A DNA stretch of 54,503 bases from Aureobasidium sp. EXF-3400. Lineage: Eukaryota; Ascomycota; Dothideomycetes; Dothideales; Saccotheciaceae. Position 1 is the first letter of the stretch; every line of letters starts with the position of its first letter. Shown one piece after another: positions 32,523-43,871 of the stretch. Location of the stretch: assembly GCA_024195585.1 (NCBI GenBank), contig SWBL01000342.1, forward strand, positions 1 to 54,503, in the 5' to 3' direction. The translations under genes were made by a program, and so were the position numbers. The notes under the pieces are model-generated. The model did no database searches and was not told where the DNA came from. It saw only the letters and a program-made list of their open reading frames with translations.

Positions 32523-33589
32523 GCCACCCAGCCTATCATCGACGCTGAATCTGCCTCGCACGCCTTGGCCTTGGACGATATTTGTCCACCGGGCAAGAAG
32601 AATGCGAATCCCTTGCCACATCATTACCTCGTCCACCCGACTACGACTAACTCTTCGTCTGGCTGGCGGACCTTTGAGTCGAAATGTCGGATCATTTTGG
32701 ATGCTGTAGATGATCTGGACGGAGTAGTGGGACGGTGCCTTACGACCTGGAGTTTCACAAGGCAAATTCAATGGATTGGACAACTCCGAATACAACGCCA
32801 TTCTGTGCATCTATTTTCACTAATTGAGCATGATGGACCAATACCCCTCGGACACACGCCAGGTTAGAACAACCCAAGACAAAAGCAGGAGCATGTTCTC
32901 CCCAGACCGCTGATAGCAATGCACCTATCCCTGCTTGTCTTATTGCAGCCTACGCGTTGACCAGGATTTGGTTCAACGACAAGGAACGCAACCCTTTGCG
33001 GACCTGGATGTTATGTGTCAAATCGAGCTGGCGTGCTCTCAGACGTATTATGTTCGTTTTCTGCTGTATAGTCGACAAGGATCTGCGTGAACGTCACGTG
33101 CGATGGTCGGCGATCAATTGTCATCTCCCGTGCTATATGATGCATTTGCAAGGAATTCCCATATACAAGATGATCAAGTAATTGTTCAAATAGTCGTAGA
33201 TAAGTATGGGCGATATAATATGTACGAAGCATCTCCTAGCCCAATCTTTAATTCATGCTAAACAAACCTAGAGTCACCAAGAACTTGGGAAAGGAAGTAG
33301 GAAACATTAGTTATTAAATTGCATCCTCGTACTGCGCAAGAGACTACAGTATATATAGTGAATGAGCCTTTGTATCGTGCTTCGAATGTCAACTCCGTTA
33401 GATAATTCCACGCAAGGCTCCAAGGAAAAACAGCAATCGACGCGCAATTGATGAGAAAGCAAAAAGCAAGAACAAAGTCATAACCTTCGAGAAACGGCAT
33501 TGTTTGCCGTTTGAATCCGTCAAAGCCGATACAGAAACACATGTACATCATGTATGTTTGCACCAACCTCACTTAGAGGCCTGGCAGCG
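32523..33589. other. Intergenic region with repeat copy
   Basis: This 1067-base gap lies between two convergent genes. It holds the second copy of the diverged repeat (33351-33530). A 17-base match (CACGTGCGATGGTCGGC) to 26765 lies near 33096. No gene is recognised. Confidence 0.4.
33351..33530. repeat. Diverged dispersed repeat, copy 2
   Basis: TATAGTGAATGAGCC, CGAATGTCAACT, GCAAGG, AAAACAGCAA and AAAGTCA match copy 1 at 29117-29253 in order. Differences are mostly transitions. It lies just downstream of the stop of the membrane-protein gene. Confidence 0.6.
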
Positions 33590-35744
33590 TTATCTCCGAC
33601 CAAACTGCCTCTCAAACCTGTCTCTATTGTCTCGCCACTTCGTCGGTATATCCTCAAGATGATATATCTCATAATTGCTTGAGCCTGGTTGGGCTGCAGA
33701 GACCTCTTCTACGACCACTTGTGGCGGAACAGGAACCGTACTCTTGGATATCAAGGGTCTTCCTTGCTCGATGTTATGGCGAGAAGAAGGTCTCAAGTCC
33801 ATCTTGAATACTTCTTCTGACGGTGCTGTGGGGACGTCACCCTCACCTTCAAAAGCTTTAGGTTTTGAGACCTCCAACACTCTCCGTTGTAGCTGAAGCA
33901 GCCCTAGCTCGATCCAAGTTTGTGTACGAACATCATTCTCCTCTGTGTCGGATTGGATCCAGGTCACGAGATGCTTGAGGACTAAGCTGATGGAAATGAT
34001 TATGCAGCCGACCCCAAGGATGATCGAGAGTCCGAGAACACTGAAAGATGTGTGATCATCTCTATGAACAATCTGATTGCTGCACATCCATTTCTCCTCA
34101 GCCGACGAGGGTATCTTGCTGAAGCTACTCCATTGTGGAGTGTCGTTCTGTACGTATGAAGCTGAAAATAGCTGTAGAGAGATAAGCGAGGTGGAGAACC
34201 AGTTCGAAAGCTCGACTGTCCACTGATCATCTGGTAGATGTAGCGATGACCACTGGTAAACATAAGAGCTTGCCAAAAGAGAATCCGCACCAAGTAGTTG
34301 TGGGATATTGGACATCGCATTGCGTGTTGTTGCGGCTGTGAACCTTGGCAGGAGTGTGTTCTGAATGGCATTGAAATCAATCCTCTGATCTTCGCTGTAT
34401 ATAGTTGGGGTAGAAGCGGAGATGTTAGTTATGTGGCCACAGACAGGACTTCCGAATGTCTGGGGCTGACAGATAAAATACTCGGACGAACATCCTAAGA
34501 CTTGGATAATTTGTTCCGAACTATACTTTCCGTTCCGGAATCTGGTTGCGTTGAACCATGGGTCCTTCACTGCGTCATCATACCCGGCATTGTTGATGAG
34601 TATGAAGAGACTGATGCTCGCAGAATCGTTTCGTAAAAGCTCATCTATAGGCTGGAAGGAGGAGTTGTAGTGGCTGTCTGCATTGGAAGCATGATATTGT
34701 TCGACACTATTTCGGTCAGTCAATGCTCGACGAATATCCACTTATGAAGATCTAAGCATACTCTACTGTGTAAGCCTGCGACTCTCCTATGCTGCCAATC
34801 AAACGAGCGTCGGAATTCATTGTTGCGTTAGAGAAGCTGAACGTGGCATTACCACCGGTCACCCAGCTTTCTCCAAGAAGCAGACTCTGCCATTGTAATC
34901 CTTCATCCGGTCTATAGTCTGTACCAAGTAGTGAAGTATGGGCTGGCTGGAAGCCGGTGATTCGACCTCGGATATCCAATGGAGCACAGGTGGAAACCTG
35001 TCTATAGCTGACTCGGTTCTCCGGTCGACTGTTGATTCCCAAGTCGTATAAAGAGTCGACATATCCTGAATCCAGCGTCACTGTCTCGCCGCCAGAGCAG
35101 AGAGTCGCATCGAAAGGGCACGTGGCATTTCGGTCGATGGTCCAGGATACTAGATGACGTCCCGATAGGAGACACTCTGCAGAGGGCATACCTTGCGTAC
35201 CATTATAACACTTCGATGCAAGCTTCGCAGCTCGAGCAAGGTTGTCGTGCTCGAAAGAATAGGATGTCGTACCGTCACTCTGAGAGAGAAAGGACCAAAG
35301 TCCACAGTTGGTGGACACCAGGAGAACCTGAGAGTCTATAACGGCGACGCGCGAAGAGAATGCACCAGCGATTGCGAAGATAGCCATATGTATAGCTGCT
35401 AGGAGTCCTAGTCGTATGGAGCGTGATATAGGTGACTCGCCCTTTTTTCTCCAGTACCATGCAGACTGCAGGAACTGGAACAGAGCAGCCCCATCAGAAG
35501 TACTGTTTCTAAGAACAGCTTGCTGTTGGTGAAACAGACCAGTTGCAGAAGAAGTTGCAGAGCGTCTGAACAGTGCAAAGCAGAGGATGAACCATAGATA
35601 TCCACCAGTAACGCTGACAAACAGAGCTAGCAGAGCAATCAGATATGCTCCATCTCTAGCGGAAAGAGTAAGTGTAGTGCCAAGTATCTGGCCTTCGGCC
35701 CAGTTGGTCCAGAAACCGGTGTACACAGATTGTTGAGAAGACAT
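33590..35744 (-). CDS. Fungal three-helix membrane protein of unknown function
   Basis: This is a large hypothetical protein of a kind common in filamentous ascomycetes. Exons are 35744-34762 and 34706-33590, joined in phase, giving 699 residues. Two membrane helices lie near residues 32-60 and 112-135, followed by a long loop with many NxS/T glycosylation sites and paired cysteines (for example CGLW, CYNG, CLLSG, CPFDATLC). This implies an extracellular or lumenal domain. A third helix (SVLGLSIILGVGCIIISISL) lies near residue 540. The cytosolic tail is polar and Pro-rich and ends DRFERQFGRR. I recognise no catalytic motif. It could be a surface receptor-like or adhesion protein. Function is not assigned. 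Confidence 0.8.
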
Positions 35745-36035
35745 TGTTTTTGTGATGGCAGAATCTAGAGAAAGTGCGAGGAGCCTAGAGATTGATATAC
35801 CTGCACCTGTCTCTCGATCTTGAACAGGCGGATTTAACAGAGAGGATAAAAATAGCCCACTCTATCTTTATCATACAAACTTGCTACTTGTAGTAGACAC
35901 CACAAGAAGGTCAGTCACGAGGTCCATGAGAGACTAAGCTGTCGTTCTCTGCAAATAAGCTTTAACGGTTGAAGTCAAGACGATCGGCTCGGCCTGAGAA
36001 CTTCCGGAGTAGTTCATGGCTGTAGAGATCACTTC

Positions 36036-36275
36036 TCAAGATTCAGATAGTCTACTTGGTATACAGACACCATCATTGTTAGCGAAGATGAAGTCTCTGT
36101 AGGCGTCTGTGCGGACAGTGTCTTGGAGTATAGTCTGGTGAATGTCGTTGTATGAGTACGAATCAAAGTATCTGGGATCTTGGTGGTTCTCGTCCTTGGT
36201 GTTGCTAGATCCAGCCTCGCCGTCCTTGGCAGGCTCGTTCCATTCTGGCCGGCATTCGTGACAGAATGACCTCAA
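36036..36275 (-). pseudogene. PRMT3-like arginine methyltransferase fragment
   Basis: A minus-strand frame contains RYFDSYSYNDIHQTIL then QDTVRTDAYRDFIFANN. This is the entry segment of a type I protein arginine methyltransferase, close to fungal PRMT3. The segment that should follow (the SAM-binding GCGTG motif) is absent downstream, where the frame runs into unrelated residues and a stop. Upstream it shows CHECRPEW but no ATG. It is therefore a stand-alone relic. The homologous part covers about 36072-36260. Confidence 0.65.
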
Positions 36276-38088
36276 AGAACGAACGCAGAAGTCTGATAGA
36301 TAGGCGATCTCCGAATATGTGGTATTCCAAATCGTTGAGTCACTACAATGTACCTACTCTAGCCCCGCTCAAGAAGGCGGAGCATCTGTCAGGAACTAGC
36401 TGAAGAACGAATTGGCCTGTCAGAGTCTTTCTCAACAAAAGTCTACTGAGAACCCATACGTACAGTATAGATAAGAGCTTACACAGCCCTCATGTTATCG
36501 GTACCTTGCTTCGAGCCGTAGGCTGGGCTGCCGTGGCTCAGACTGCCACCGCGTTGCGTAGGTGACCGCCGCTTGAGTATGGACGGGCTAGGCGTCACAA
36601 AGCCCATTGAAGCCTCAAGCCACTCAAGAAGACATGACGGCGTGGCAATCAAGTGCTTTCCGAGATGGTGCTTGTAGAGTGACTCCAGGTTCCGGTTCGA
36701 GTTTCCGCCCTTGGTTTCTACCACAGCCCAGAATCCAGGCAGTCTTCTCAACGGAAATTCCTGTGAATGTGATCCGTGGAGTCCGTGATAGGTGCCATAT
36801 CGCGAAAAAGACCCGGAAAGCGTGGTTCGAAGAGGGGGTTCAGGCTGAGATCGGAGTGCCGCTTTTTCGATTGAACTCCAGTCTTGGGCCCAAGACCATC
36901 CCGAGCATATACCCAAAACAGAATTGAGCTGTGTTGTCTTTAGTGTCGCTGTTGCTTCTCCCCGCCTTCCCACAACGTCTGCCGAGGCCCGGATTGGCAT
37001 AAACTCTATCTAGGTTTCCAAGAAGTTTGATCCCTTGGCCGGCGGACTGTGACGCAAGCAAGACCAAGTTTTCAAAAGACTCTGGACATTGAGAAGGACA
37101 ATGCGAGTAACGTTACTATAGCGTTCGCACACCTCATCGTCAAGTCAGCTGCAGAATGCCTCCTAAGTGACGCTCTTTGGTAGACACGCTCGCAAACTCA
37201 GCTCGTCACCCCGCACCAGTTTCCCCAACCACGATCACACAGCTGTAGTCCACGGCGCTGCGGGTCGTATACACATCGTCGTGGATTATACGGACCTGTT
37301 GCCTTTTTTCTTCGTGGACATCATTGCAGACAGCGACTTAATATATGATTACCAGAGGTGTTGAGGATTTGGGCGCGTTTTGTTGCGTACCCGAAGATCG
37401 CTGCACCATACAAAAGCGGCGATCCCGGACTTGACTCCGATCGGTCAAGCGCATGTGCAGATGTGCGTGGTAGGGTCTACTAATCGAAGCTCTTTTTGAC
37501 AGAAGTGTTCAATCAGGGTATGCGGCAGCGATGTAAAAGCAGAAAGCGTGATAGCGGCATTGAGCAAGACGACGTTCCGGAATTATAGCAGCTTTGCTCA
37601 AAGTGATAAATGTTTGAAGAGAGAGTGTTGTCTGCACAAGCTCACTGTAATGTCGATCAGTGCGTCTTGGGCCAAAGCCACGAAAACAAGCTCTTCTGAC
37701 AGATCCACTGATGTCCATGCGCGCTAATCAGGCGATCCTGTCTCACAGACAAACTTTCGAACGCACCACACGTGGGGGATCTCTTTCATTTCAACACCTC
37801 TCAAGTGAACGACTGGATTGTGGAGTTTGAGCTGATCGTGGATGGTCGGAAAGTATGGTCAACGGTGGTTCATTTTCCTCGATAGGAGTCGGAAAATTAG
37901 CCAGCAGCTCTTAGATGATAGTCTTGAGCAGTCGTATTGAGAATTTATTTTGTGTGTAGCTGCTGGAAGACTGGGATACGCTTGATGAAGACATAGATTC
38001 AAGTACGGAGAAGAATACAACAAGATTGGTAGCCTAACAACTTTTGAGAACAGAGAAACCCATCCCTAGCTCCGCTTGATAACTTTTC
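36276..38088. other. Gene-poor region
   Basis: About 1.8 kb lie between the methyltransferase relic and the phosphodiesterase stop. Overlapping open frames at 36479-37067 (both strands) have no recognisable domain and no consistent exon plan. I see no repeat here and call no gene. Confidence 0.35.
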
Positions 38089-39665
38089 TCAATGAGAACC
38101 CCCGAATCCTGGCAAAACTTGAGTGCCCTCTACATCGACACCTTGCAGAGCCCCAGCATTCAATCCAAGAACCTGAAGAATAGTTGGTGCGACCTGAGTA
38201 GTGTTGACACGACCATCGAAAGTCTTCTTTGTCAGCAGTGGGTTGTGTGCAAAGCAAGCAATGTGCCTATCATCATCGCTACCGCCACCGTGTTCGGCGA
38301 TCTTTGACTTGCTCGTGGTGTAAATAGTACCGAGAGTAGGCAAGACAATGATGTCTGGGACGGCAGGGTCCTTAGTTGGGTCACCATAACCAAGGTCGAT
38401 CTGCTGCTGTCCATAGATGATCTGGTCGATGTGAAGGTCGGTCTTGTGAGCATTCAGGTTTGCAACTGCAGTCGCAAGGTCTGCATGGTTCTCTAGGAAC
38501 ACAAGCGCAACGTCGTCGAAGGTGATGAAGGTAGTGTTCACACCAATCTCCTTTGTAAAGTTGTCGGGTGCGACCTCGTTGAAGAGTGTTGGGTCGATAG
38601 GTGCTTGACCATGCTTCGAGCATACAACAATGAGAGTCTGGTCATACAGGTTTTTTGCTTGGAGCTTATTGACAACCGCGCCGAGAGAAGCGTCAACAAA
38701 TTCGACGGCAGATTGCAGCGGCGAAGTGAAGTTTAGCGAGCCTCTGACGTAGCCTGCAGTTTTTTGTCCGACTGAAACGGATTGGAAGTTTCCGCCGAAG
38801 AGTGCTGGCACAGTACCACCAAGCGAGCCTTCTGAATTGTCAGGAACTTTACCGTCCAGCCAGTCAAGCCAGGCGGCCACGTGCAAAGAGTCGTACTTCA
38901 TGCATTCTGTAACGTTGACGGTATATGATTTGCCATCGCCAATGTCTGCATTAATCTCCGGGAAGTAGCCAGTGGTAAGACCAGTATCAGAAGGACCACG
39001 CATAATGTCGTAAGAGGGGTGCTTATCGGTGTATGCAGTCTTCTTTCCTGCTGCGACAGCTACCTCCCAAGCTGTGTTGACGCGAATACGCTGGTGGGGG
39101 TATATCTCCTGGCATTGACCATTGATAAGACGCTCTGGCAGGTTCGAAGCATTGATGCCACCAGAGAAAAGTTTGTTGAGGTTGTAGTCGATGGTCTCGT
39201 CGTACTCGACTAGATGTTATCAGTAATTGATCGTGTGGATTCTCTAAGCATTGGTGGCGTACCCTCGGCTCCGATTGGACCCTTGCAACCAGATGACACG
39301 GGGTAGAAGCTGCGATCCCAGATATCATCGTACCAAACACCAGTAGTTCTCGGGTTAGCACCAGTAAACTGAGCGACTGAGCCGGGGAATGAGTCGGAGG
39401 GGAAAGTAGTGTAAGCTCCGGTGTATCTGTAACCATGTTCGAGCATCATTGAAATGTTGGATGAAGGCTTCAACGACAGCCATCTGTCAATGTCACTGGC
39501 GTGCAAGCCATCGACAGAAAAGACGGCCACATGCTGGAATTGAGGACAGCCGTCACCACCACGGGGACCATTCCAGGATTCATCCCACCAGCCACCACCA
39601 GGCTGTCTTTCGATCAGGGCAGCAGAGGCAGTCGAAAACAGCACAATGAAAGCTGTAGACCTCAT
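38089..39665 (-). CDS. Secreted type I phosphodiesterase/nucleotide pyrophosphatase-like enzyme
   Basis: This is a predicted secreted hydrolase of the alkaline-phosphatase superfamily (PF01663). Exons are 39665-39263 and 39209-38089, giving 507 residues. The signal peptide covers about residues 1-16. Metal and catalytic elements are Asp52 in FSVDGLHASD and a nucleophile position held by Ser92 in FPSDSFPG, where many relatives have Thr. YTDKHPSYD, a KHGQAP block and a C-terminal HGGGSDDDRHIACFAHNP block follow. The common DHG motif reads KHG here, so one metal ligand may differ. Several NxS/T sites fit secretion. The substrate could be nucleotides, phospholipid head groups or other phosphodiesters. 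Confidence 0.88.
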
Positions 39666-40514
39666 ATTGGAATGGAGCGAGATTAAAGGTCAGGAAAATT
39701 CAATGTTGACTCTGAGAAAGGAGATGTCTCGATGAATTCAGAAGAGCATTCAAAGGAGAGCGACAAGTAAGCATTATATATTATGATCAAGACCTACTTG
39801 AGCTTCGCAGACCAAGTGTTTGCAGCTCGAGTATGACATCGCGAAGCCACGTTCTGCAGGTGCAGTGTGCTGTGAAGTCAATAGCTCCTCTCGTCGACAA
39901 ATGACCATCCATGTTTTTGAACGTGGCAGAACAGGTTGCTAAATACCTCGTGGCCAGAAACACGGGATAGAAGAATGAACGAACATCAACAAAGCTTCAG
40001 CAGGATGGCATAATCCAGTGACGGACACGCAGCTTTCTATTCGTTGGAATCGCAAGAGCGGGGAACGGGATGGTTGTCGTCCGGCATCGCACAGCTTCTT
40101 TCCGCATGGGGTCGTAGCAATGATACAGGGTATGTCTATAACCATCCACAGCCAATAGATAGCGCACCTATCGACGCACCTGCATATACGAGACTATAGC
40201 GAAAAATTGAGAACAGTCAATACCAAGTTATGAAGCTTTTCATTGTCTTCTCCATATCCGCAACCAGAAGCCTTTCCTCTACCCATGTGCTGTAGAAAGT
40301 CACACTTTTGAAATTAAACCCTTCTCCGCCCCGAGGTATAAGAGTTATTACAAGCGACTAAAATGTACAATTGCCTTCTAAATGTAAGTCTAGCGATTGG
40401 ATAGCCTATAATAAGATGCCTTCTATGGAAACCTCATTGTTCTTGAAATCATTATGCAATTCTATAACTACACTATGATTGTCTTTAGCACACGGAGAGG
40501 CCCCTTTCATATGA
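39666..40514. other. Intergenic region with dispersed repeat copy
   Basis: This 849-base gap contains copy 2 of the AGCACACGG dispersed repeat near its right end. No gene is evident. Confidence 0.4.
40347..40502. repeat. Dispersed AGCACACGG repeat, copy 2
   Basis: It contains ACAATTGCCTTCT, then TTATGCAATTCT, AACTACACT and TTTAGCACACGGAGAGG. The same ordered blocks appear near 49810-49970 and, in part, near 11411-11535. Confidence 0.55.
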
Positions 40515-41894
40515 TCACTGCTCTTTCTTGACGTTGCAATCATATTCCCCGAATTTTTTCACTTGTGCTGGTGGCCCTCTGAGCTTAAACATCAGATGAA
40601 TAAGACCAGACCAATGTATCAAGGCACAAAATACTCTCAGCAACCAGACTCCCCAAAATGTCTGCGGATGTATCAGATGCGGCATGCCAGGAGGCAACTT
40701 CTGAGCCTTATCTACAAGCGGTCGCATGGAGTTTTCGTATTGCGCGAATGCCATTTCGTGTTGATGGGGTAAAGCGACGAGAGAGCCAGCAAGATGGTAA
40801 GCACCGGCCAATGCAAGTGTTGTCCCCATGCCTGAGAACGGAGAAGCGCAGTATCTGCAGCAAGGTAAGCCGATGTTTGCGAGAAAAAACTTAAAACGTA
40901 CCCAGCATCACCCAGCAAGACGACTCTACCCTTGCTCCATCTGTCCAGTTTGATTTGCGCCGTGGTGTCGAAGTAGAAGTCATCAGCTACCTCCACAGCA
41001 GTCATCAATCTGTGTTCTTGCCACGCGATGCCTTCCAACTTCTTCAGTACCAGCCTCTTTTGCGCCGCAACGTCCCTCTCATTTCCTGCCATCTCTTCCG
41101 CTGTTGCCATTCTTGTCGGCAAGGAGCACAAGCACTGTACTTTTCTCCTTTGTGCCCGAGGGCCGCAACATAACACTGACTCCACCAGGAGCATGGTACC
41201 ATGATCGCCAGTCTCCATCTGCTTCCTCCTTTGTCGTACTGAAAAAAGCGCCATACATGCGCAAGGGTTTCAAGCATCCTTCTTGCTCAGCTCCCCAAGC
41301 CAGTTTGCGCGTCTTGCTCTGAAGTCCATCTGCTCCGACAACCAGATCATACGTTCTTCTGTCTGCTTTCGCAAGTCGAACATGTACTTTCTCTCCATCT
41401 TGCTCCAGACCCTCAATACTGTCATCGAAGATAAACTCGATTTTTTTCCCACCTCTAGCTTCGGCATCCTTACTCACTGCCTTGACTTGTTTCAAAAGAA
41501 CTTCTGCAAGCCGACCACGCAAGATCTCAACATCAGAAGTACCAGTTTCCACTTTGCCAGTCTTGTCAGCTGCAAATTGTGCCCAGATCCTGTTGTTTGC
41601 ATCAACAAATTTGACACCTTCTTCGCCTGTAGTTGCTCGCTTGATCTCTTGCGTCAATCCGAGTTTCTCGATAACGTGTTTGCCAACACCGCGGATGTCG
41701 ATGTTCTGACCGGAGCCGAGTGCGGCAGTGTTGCGCTCGAGGACTGTGATGTGTGGACGTGTAGCGTTGGGATTATGAGATGAGAGAAGCAGGCTTGCAA
41801 GGACTGGCCCTGCTATGCCACAGCCAACGATAAGGATTGTTCGACAGGTTGACGTGCTTGTGGAAGAATCGCGAAAATCAGAGGCGTCCGACAT
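40515..41894 (-). CDS. FAD-dependent monooxygenase with apparent frameshift
   Basis: This is a flavoprotein of the p-hydroxybenzoate hydroxylase fold that would hydroxylate or oxidise a small molecule using NAD(P)H and oxygen. The start MSDASDF is at 41894. The dinucleotide-binding motif GCGIAGPVLA lies near residues 24-33, the DG motif in VVGADGLQS near 210, and the GD motif in VVLLGDAG before an intron (40901-40855). The last exon, 40854-40515, reads YCASPFSGMGTTLALAGAY. Total length is about 440 residues, normal. Near 41100 the reading frame ending VLVLLADKNGN must change to the one with AEEMAGNERDVAAQKR. No usable GT-AG intron does this, so there is a one-base shift. It is either an inactivating mutation or a sequence error. 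The MFS gene at 42210 is its neighbour on the same strand. Confidence 0.75.
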
Positions 41895-42209
41895 GACCCA
41901 AGTCTGTGTTTGTCTGTATAGGCTGCAGTGATAGGGATTCGATGGCCTTTCCTTTCGCTTGCTCGGTTTAAAGAAAAAAAAGATCGAGCAGATGCCATGA
42001 TTTATAGTCGAGGGACTTGGTGGTGACGATATTGTTATCGGGACCGAGCAGGTCAAGAAGCTCGGGACCGAGAAGGATCGCCGGAGGCTCTGTGGTGTCA
42101 GCAAAAGTCATTTGTCCCGATACGCTGAGTGGGGGATGATGATGAAAAGTATTAAATATTGATAATGGTACATATATAAAGTGATTCCGACTTTCGTGTT
42201 GCGGTCCGT
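41895..42209. other. Short intergenic region between two minus-strand genes
   Basis: This 315-base gap lies between the MFS stop and the monooxygenase start. It should hold the monooxygenase promoter. No repeat or gene is seen. Confidence 0.35.
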
Positions 42210-43871
42210 TCAATTGTTGATAAATTCCGATTTGTCCCTCAGCTTCTTTCCGAAAGCGTGGATCAACCACGGTACTGGTAAGCAGATTACACCCAGAAAG
42301 CCCAAGAACGACAATGCCCAGTGATGTCCAATACCCTGATACATGGGTCTGGCTGCGACAACCATTCCAGCAGCAACAAAGTATCTGGCCATGGTGACAC
42401 TGCCCAAAGCACTCGAACTGTAAGTTCCGTAGATGTTGATGATATAGCTGTAGCTGCTGACGAAGAGGGCCGTCATGGAGTATCCGAAGAGGACTGTTGA
42501 AACGTAGGCGGACCAATAGCTCACACTCCTGTAGCTGGTCCATGCGAGCCAGAAGATGGAAATAGCGAAGAAAGGCGATGCCACCATGGCTGGCAGTAGT
42601 AGGGCTTCCGGCGAATTCTCTCCATCTTCTCCCTTCTTACTGACCTTGCGGTGAACCATATAGATAAGAGGCATCAGCGCGACAGAGATCACGCTTCCAA
42701 TACATATCCCCAAGAAAGCAAGAGCGGTGTCTCCAGGAGATAGTCCCCATGTATCTGTAAAAACGAACTCAAACCCATTGAGGAAGTCGAAGATGACGAT
42801 GTAGATGACAATAAGATAGAAACCCAGAGCCATAATGATTGGCTCTGTTGTGAAGAACTTTGCAGGACGTTGAAGATTGTGAGCAAGTCTCTGGCCAAGA
42901 CTCTCCTTGCCTTCTAGCTCACAGGTGTATCTGTCGGATCCAGTAACGACTCTGAGATGATGCGCTCTCCATTGAAGGATCATGGGAGAGGAAGTCTCTG
43001 GCAGGAAAAAGAGGGCGACAAGGAAGAAAGCTCCGCTCATGATGAGTCCAATCCAGTAAACCCATCGCCAAGAGATATGTCCATCAATCCAGCCACCAGC
43101 GACAGGAGATAGGATAGGCGATAGCAAGGGACTGAGGGCAAATACTGGCCAGACCTTGTTTCTTTCTTCGGTCGTATAAAGATCGGCCAGACTTCCACCA
43201 TAGATTGAAAGTGTCGAGCTTGAGGCCAAGCCGGAGAGGAAGCGAAAGGCGATCTGGGCTCCGAAATTAGGCGAGAGAGCATCTCCGAGAAGGAAACATA
43301 AGTATAGGAAGGAAGGGACAAGATAGACAGGATTGCGACCAAGCTCTTCAGACAGTGGGCCAACAATCAGACTTCCAAGCGAGATGCCGAGGAGGAACAA
43401 AGCGGTTGCCAATGTCTCAGATGTTTGACTGACATGAAACTCCTTGGCGGATGGCTTCGTGACATTCGAATCACAAGCAGAGACCCATCCTTGTGAGAAG
43501 ACTAGACAGAACAGTAGCACAGTCGTCCACGTCCGCTTCGTCCGTGACCAGTTATGAGGATCAGCTTGATCCTTGCCATCGTCATCACATTTGACGGGTA
43601 TCTTGGCTTCAGTCTTGTCATGATTTGGCTTGATGAGCGCGCCATGTGAATCACGCAGCGTCAGCGGTGGCCCTCTTTGTTGTTCGATATCAACGAGTGT
43701 AGCCGAAGAATGCTCACGGCCAGTCAGGTCGAGATCAGAATCGCTGTTTTGTTTCTCGTCGTCAAGAGGGGATGGTGGCTGCAGGTCCAGGGTTCGTTTC
43801 AATGAATTGGTACGTGCCTGCACTAGGCTTGCATATCGCTGCTCACGCCGGTATTGGAGGAGTGTCTGCAT
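42210..43871 (-). CDS. MFS transporter, DHA1 / polyamine-type carrier
   Basis: This is a 12-helix major facilitator of the fungal drug:H+ antiporter-1 group. It is a single exon of 553 residues. The first about 110 residues are polar and cytosolic, followed by ADPHNWSRTKRTWTTVLLF, the usual entry to helix 1. Motif A region reads GPLSEELGRNPVYLV. Motif C region reads LLSPILSPVAGGWI, with Ser in place of Gly at one position. Helix 5-6 ends FFLPETSSP. A large central loop (YTCELEGKESLG) precedes helix 7. The C-terminus is FGKKLRDKSEFINN. It lies next to a flavin monooxygenase on the same strand, an arrangement often seen in detoxification or small metabolite clusters. The cargo is unknown. Confidence 0.93.
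   Translation of the reverse strand: MQTLLQYRREQRYASLVQARTNSLKRTLDLQPPSPLDDEKQNSDSDLDLTGREHSSATLVDIEQQRGPPLTLRDSHGALIKPNHDKTEAKIPVKCDDDGKDQADPHNWSRTKRTWTTVLLFCLVFSQGWVSACDSNVTKPSAKEFHVSQTSETLATALFLLGISLGSLIVGPLSEELGRNPVYLVPSFLYLCFLLGDALSPNFGAQIAFRFLSGLASSSTLSIYGGSLADLYTTEERNKVWPVFALSPLLSPILSPVAGGWIDGHISWRWVYWIGLIMSGAFFLVALFFLPETSSPMILQWRAHHLRVVTGSDRYTCELEGKESLGQRLAHNLQRPAKFFTTEPIIMALGFYLIVIYIVIFDFLNGFEFVFTDTWGLSPGDTALAFLGICIGSVISVALMPLIYMVHRKVSKKGEDGENSPEALLLPAMVASPFFAISIFWLAWTSYRSVSYWSAYVSTVLFGYSMTALFVSSYSYIINIYGTYSSSALGSVTMARYFVAAGMVVAARPMYQGIGHHWALSFLGFLGVICLPVPWLIHAFGKKLRDKSEFINN

Noticed and set aside
26765..33112. 17-base exact match CACGTGCGATGGTCGGC at two sites
   Set aside because: Flanks do not align, so it is too short to call a repeat family. 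Possibly a shared binding site or chance.
36479..37067. Long overlapping ORFs on both strands
   Set aside because: Neither strand shows a recognisable motif, and both frames cannot be coding. Left as unassigned DNA.
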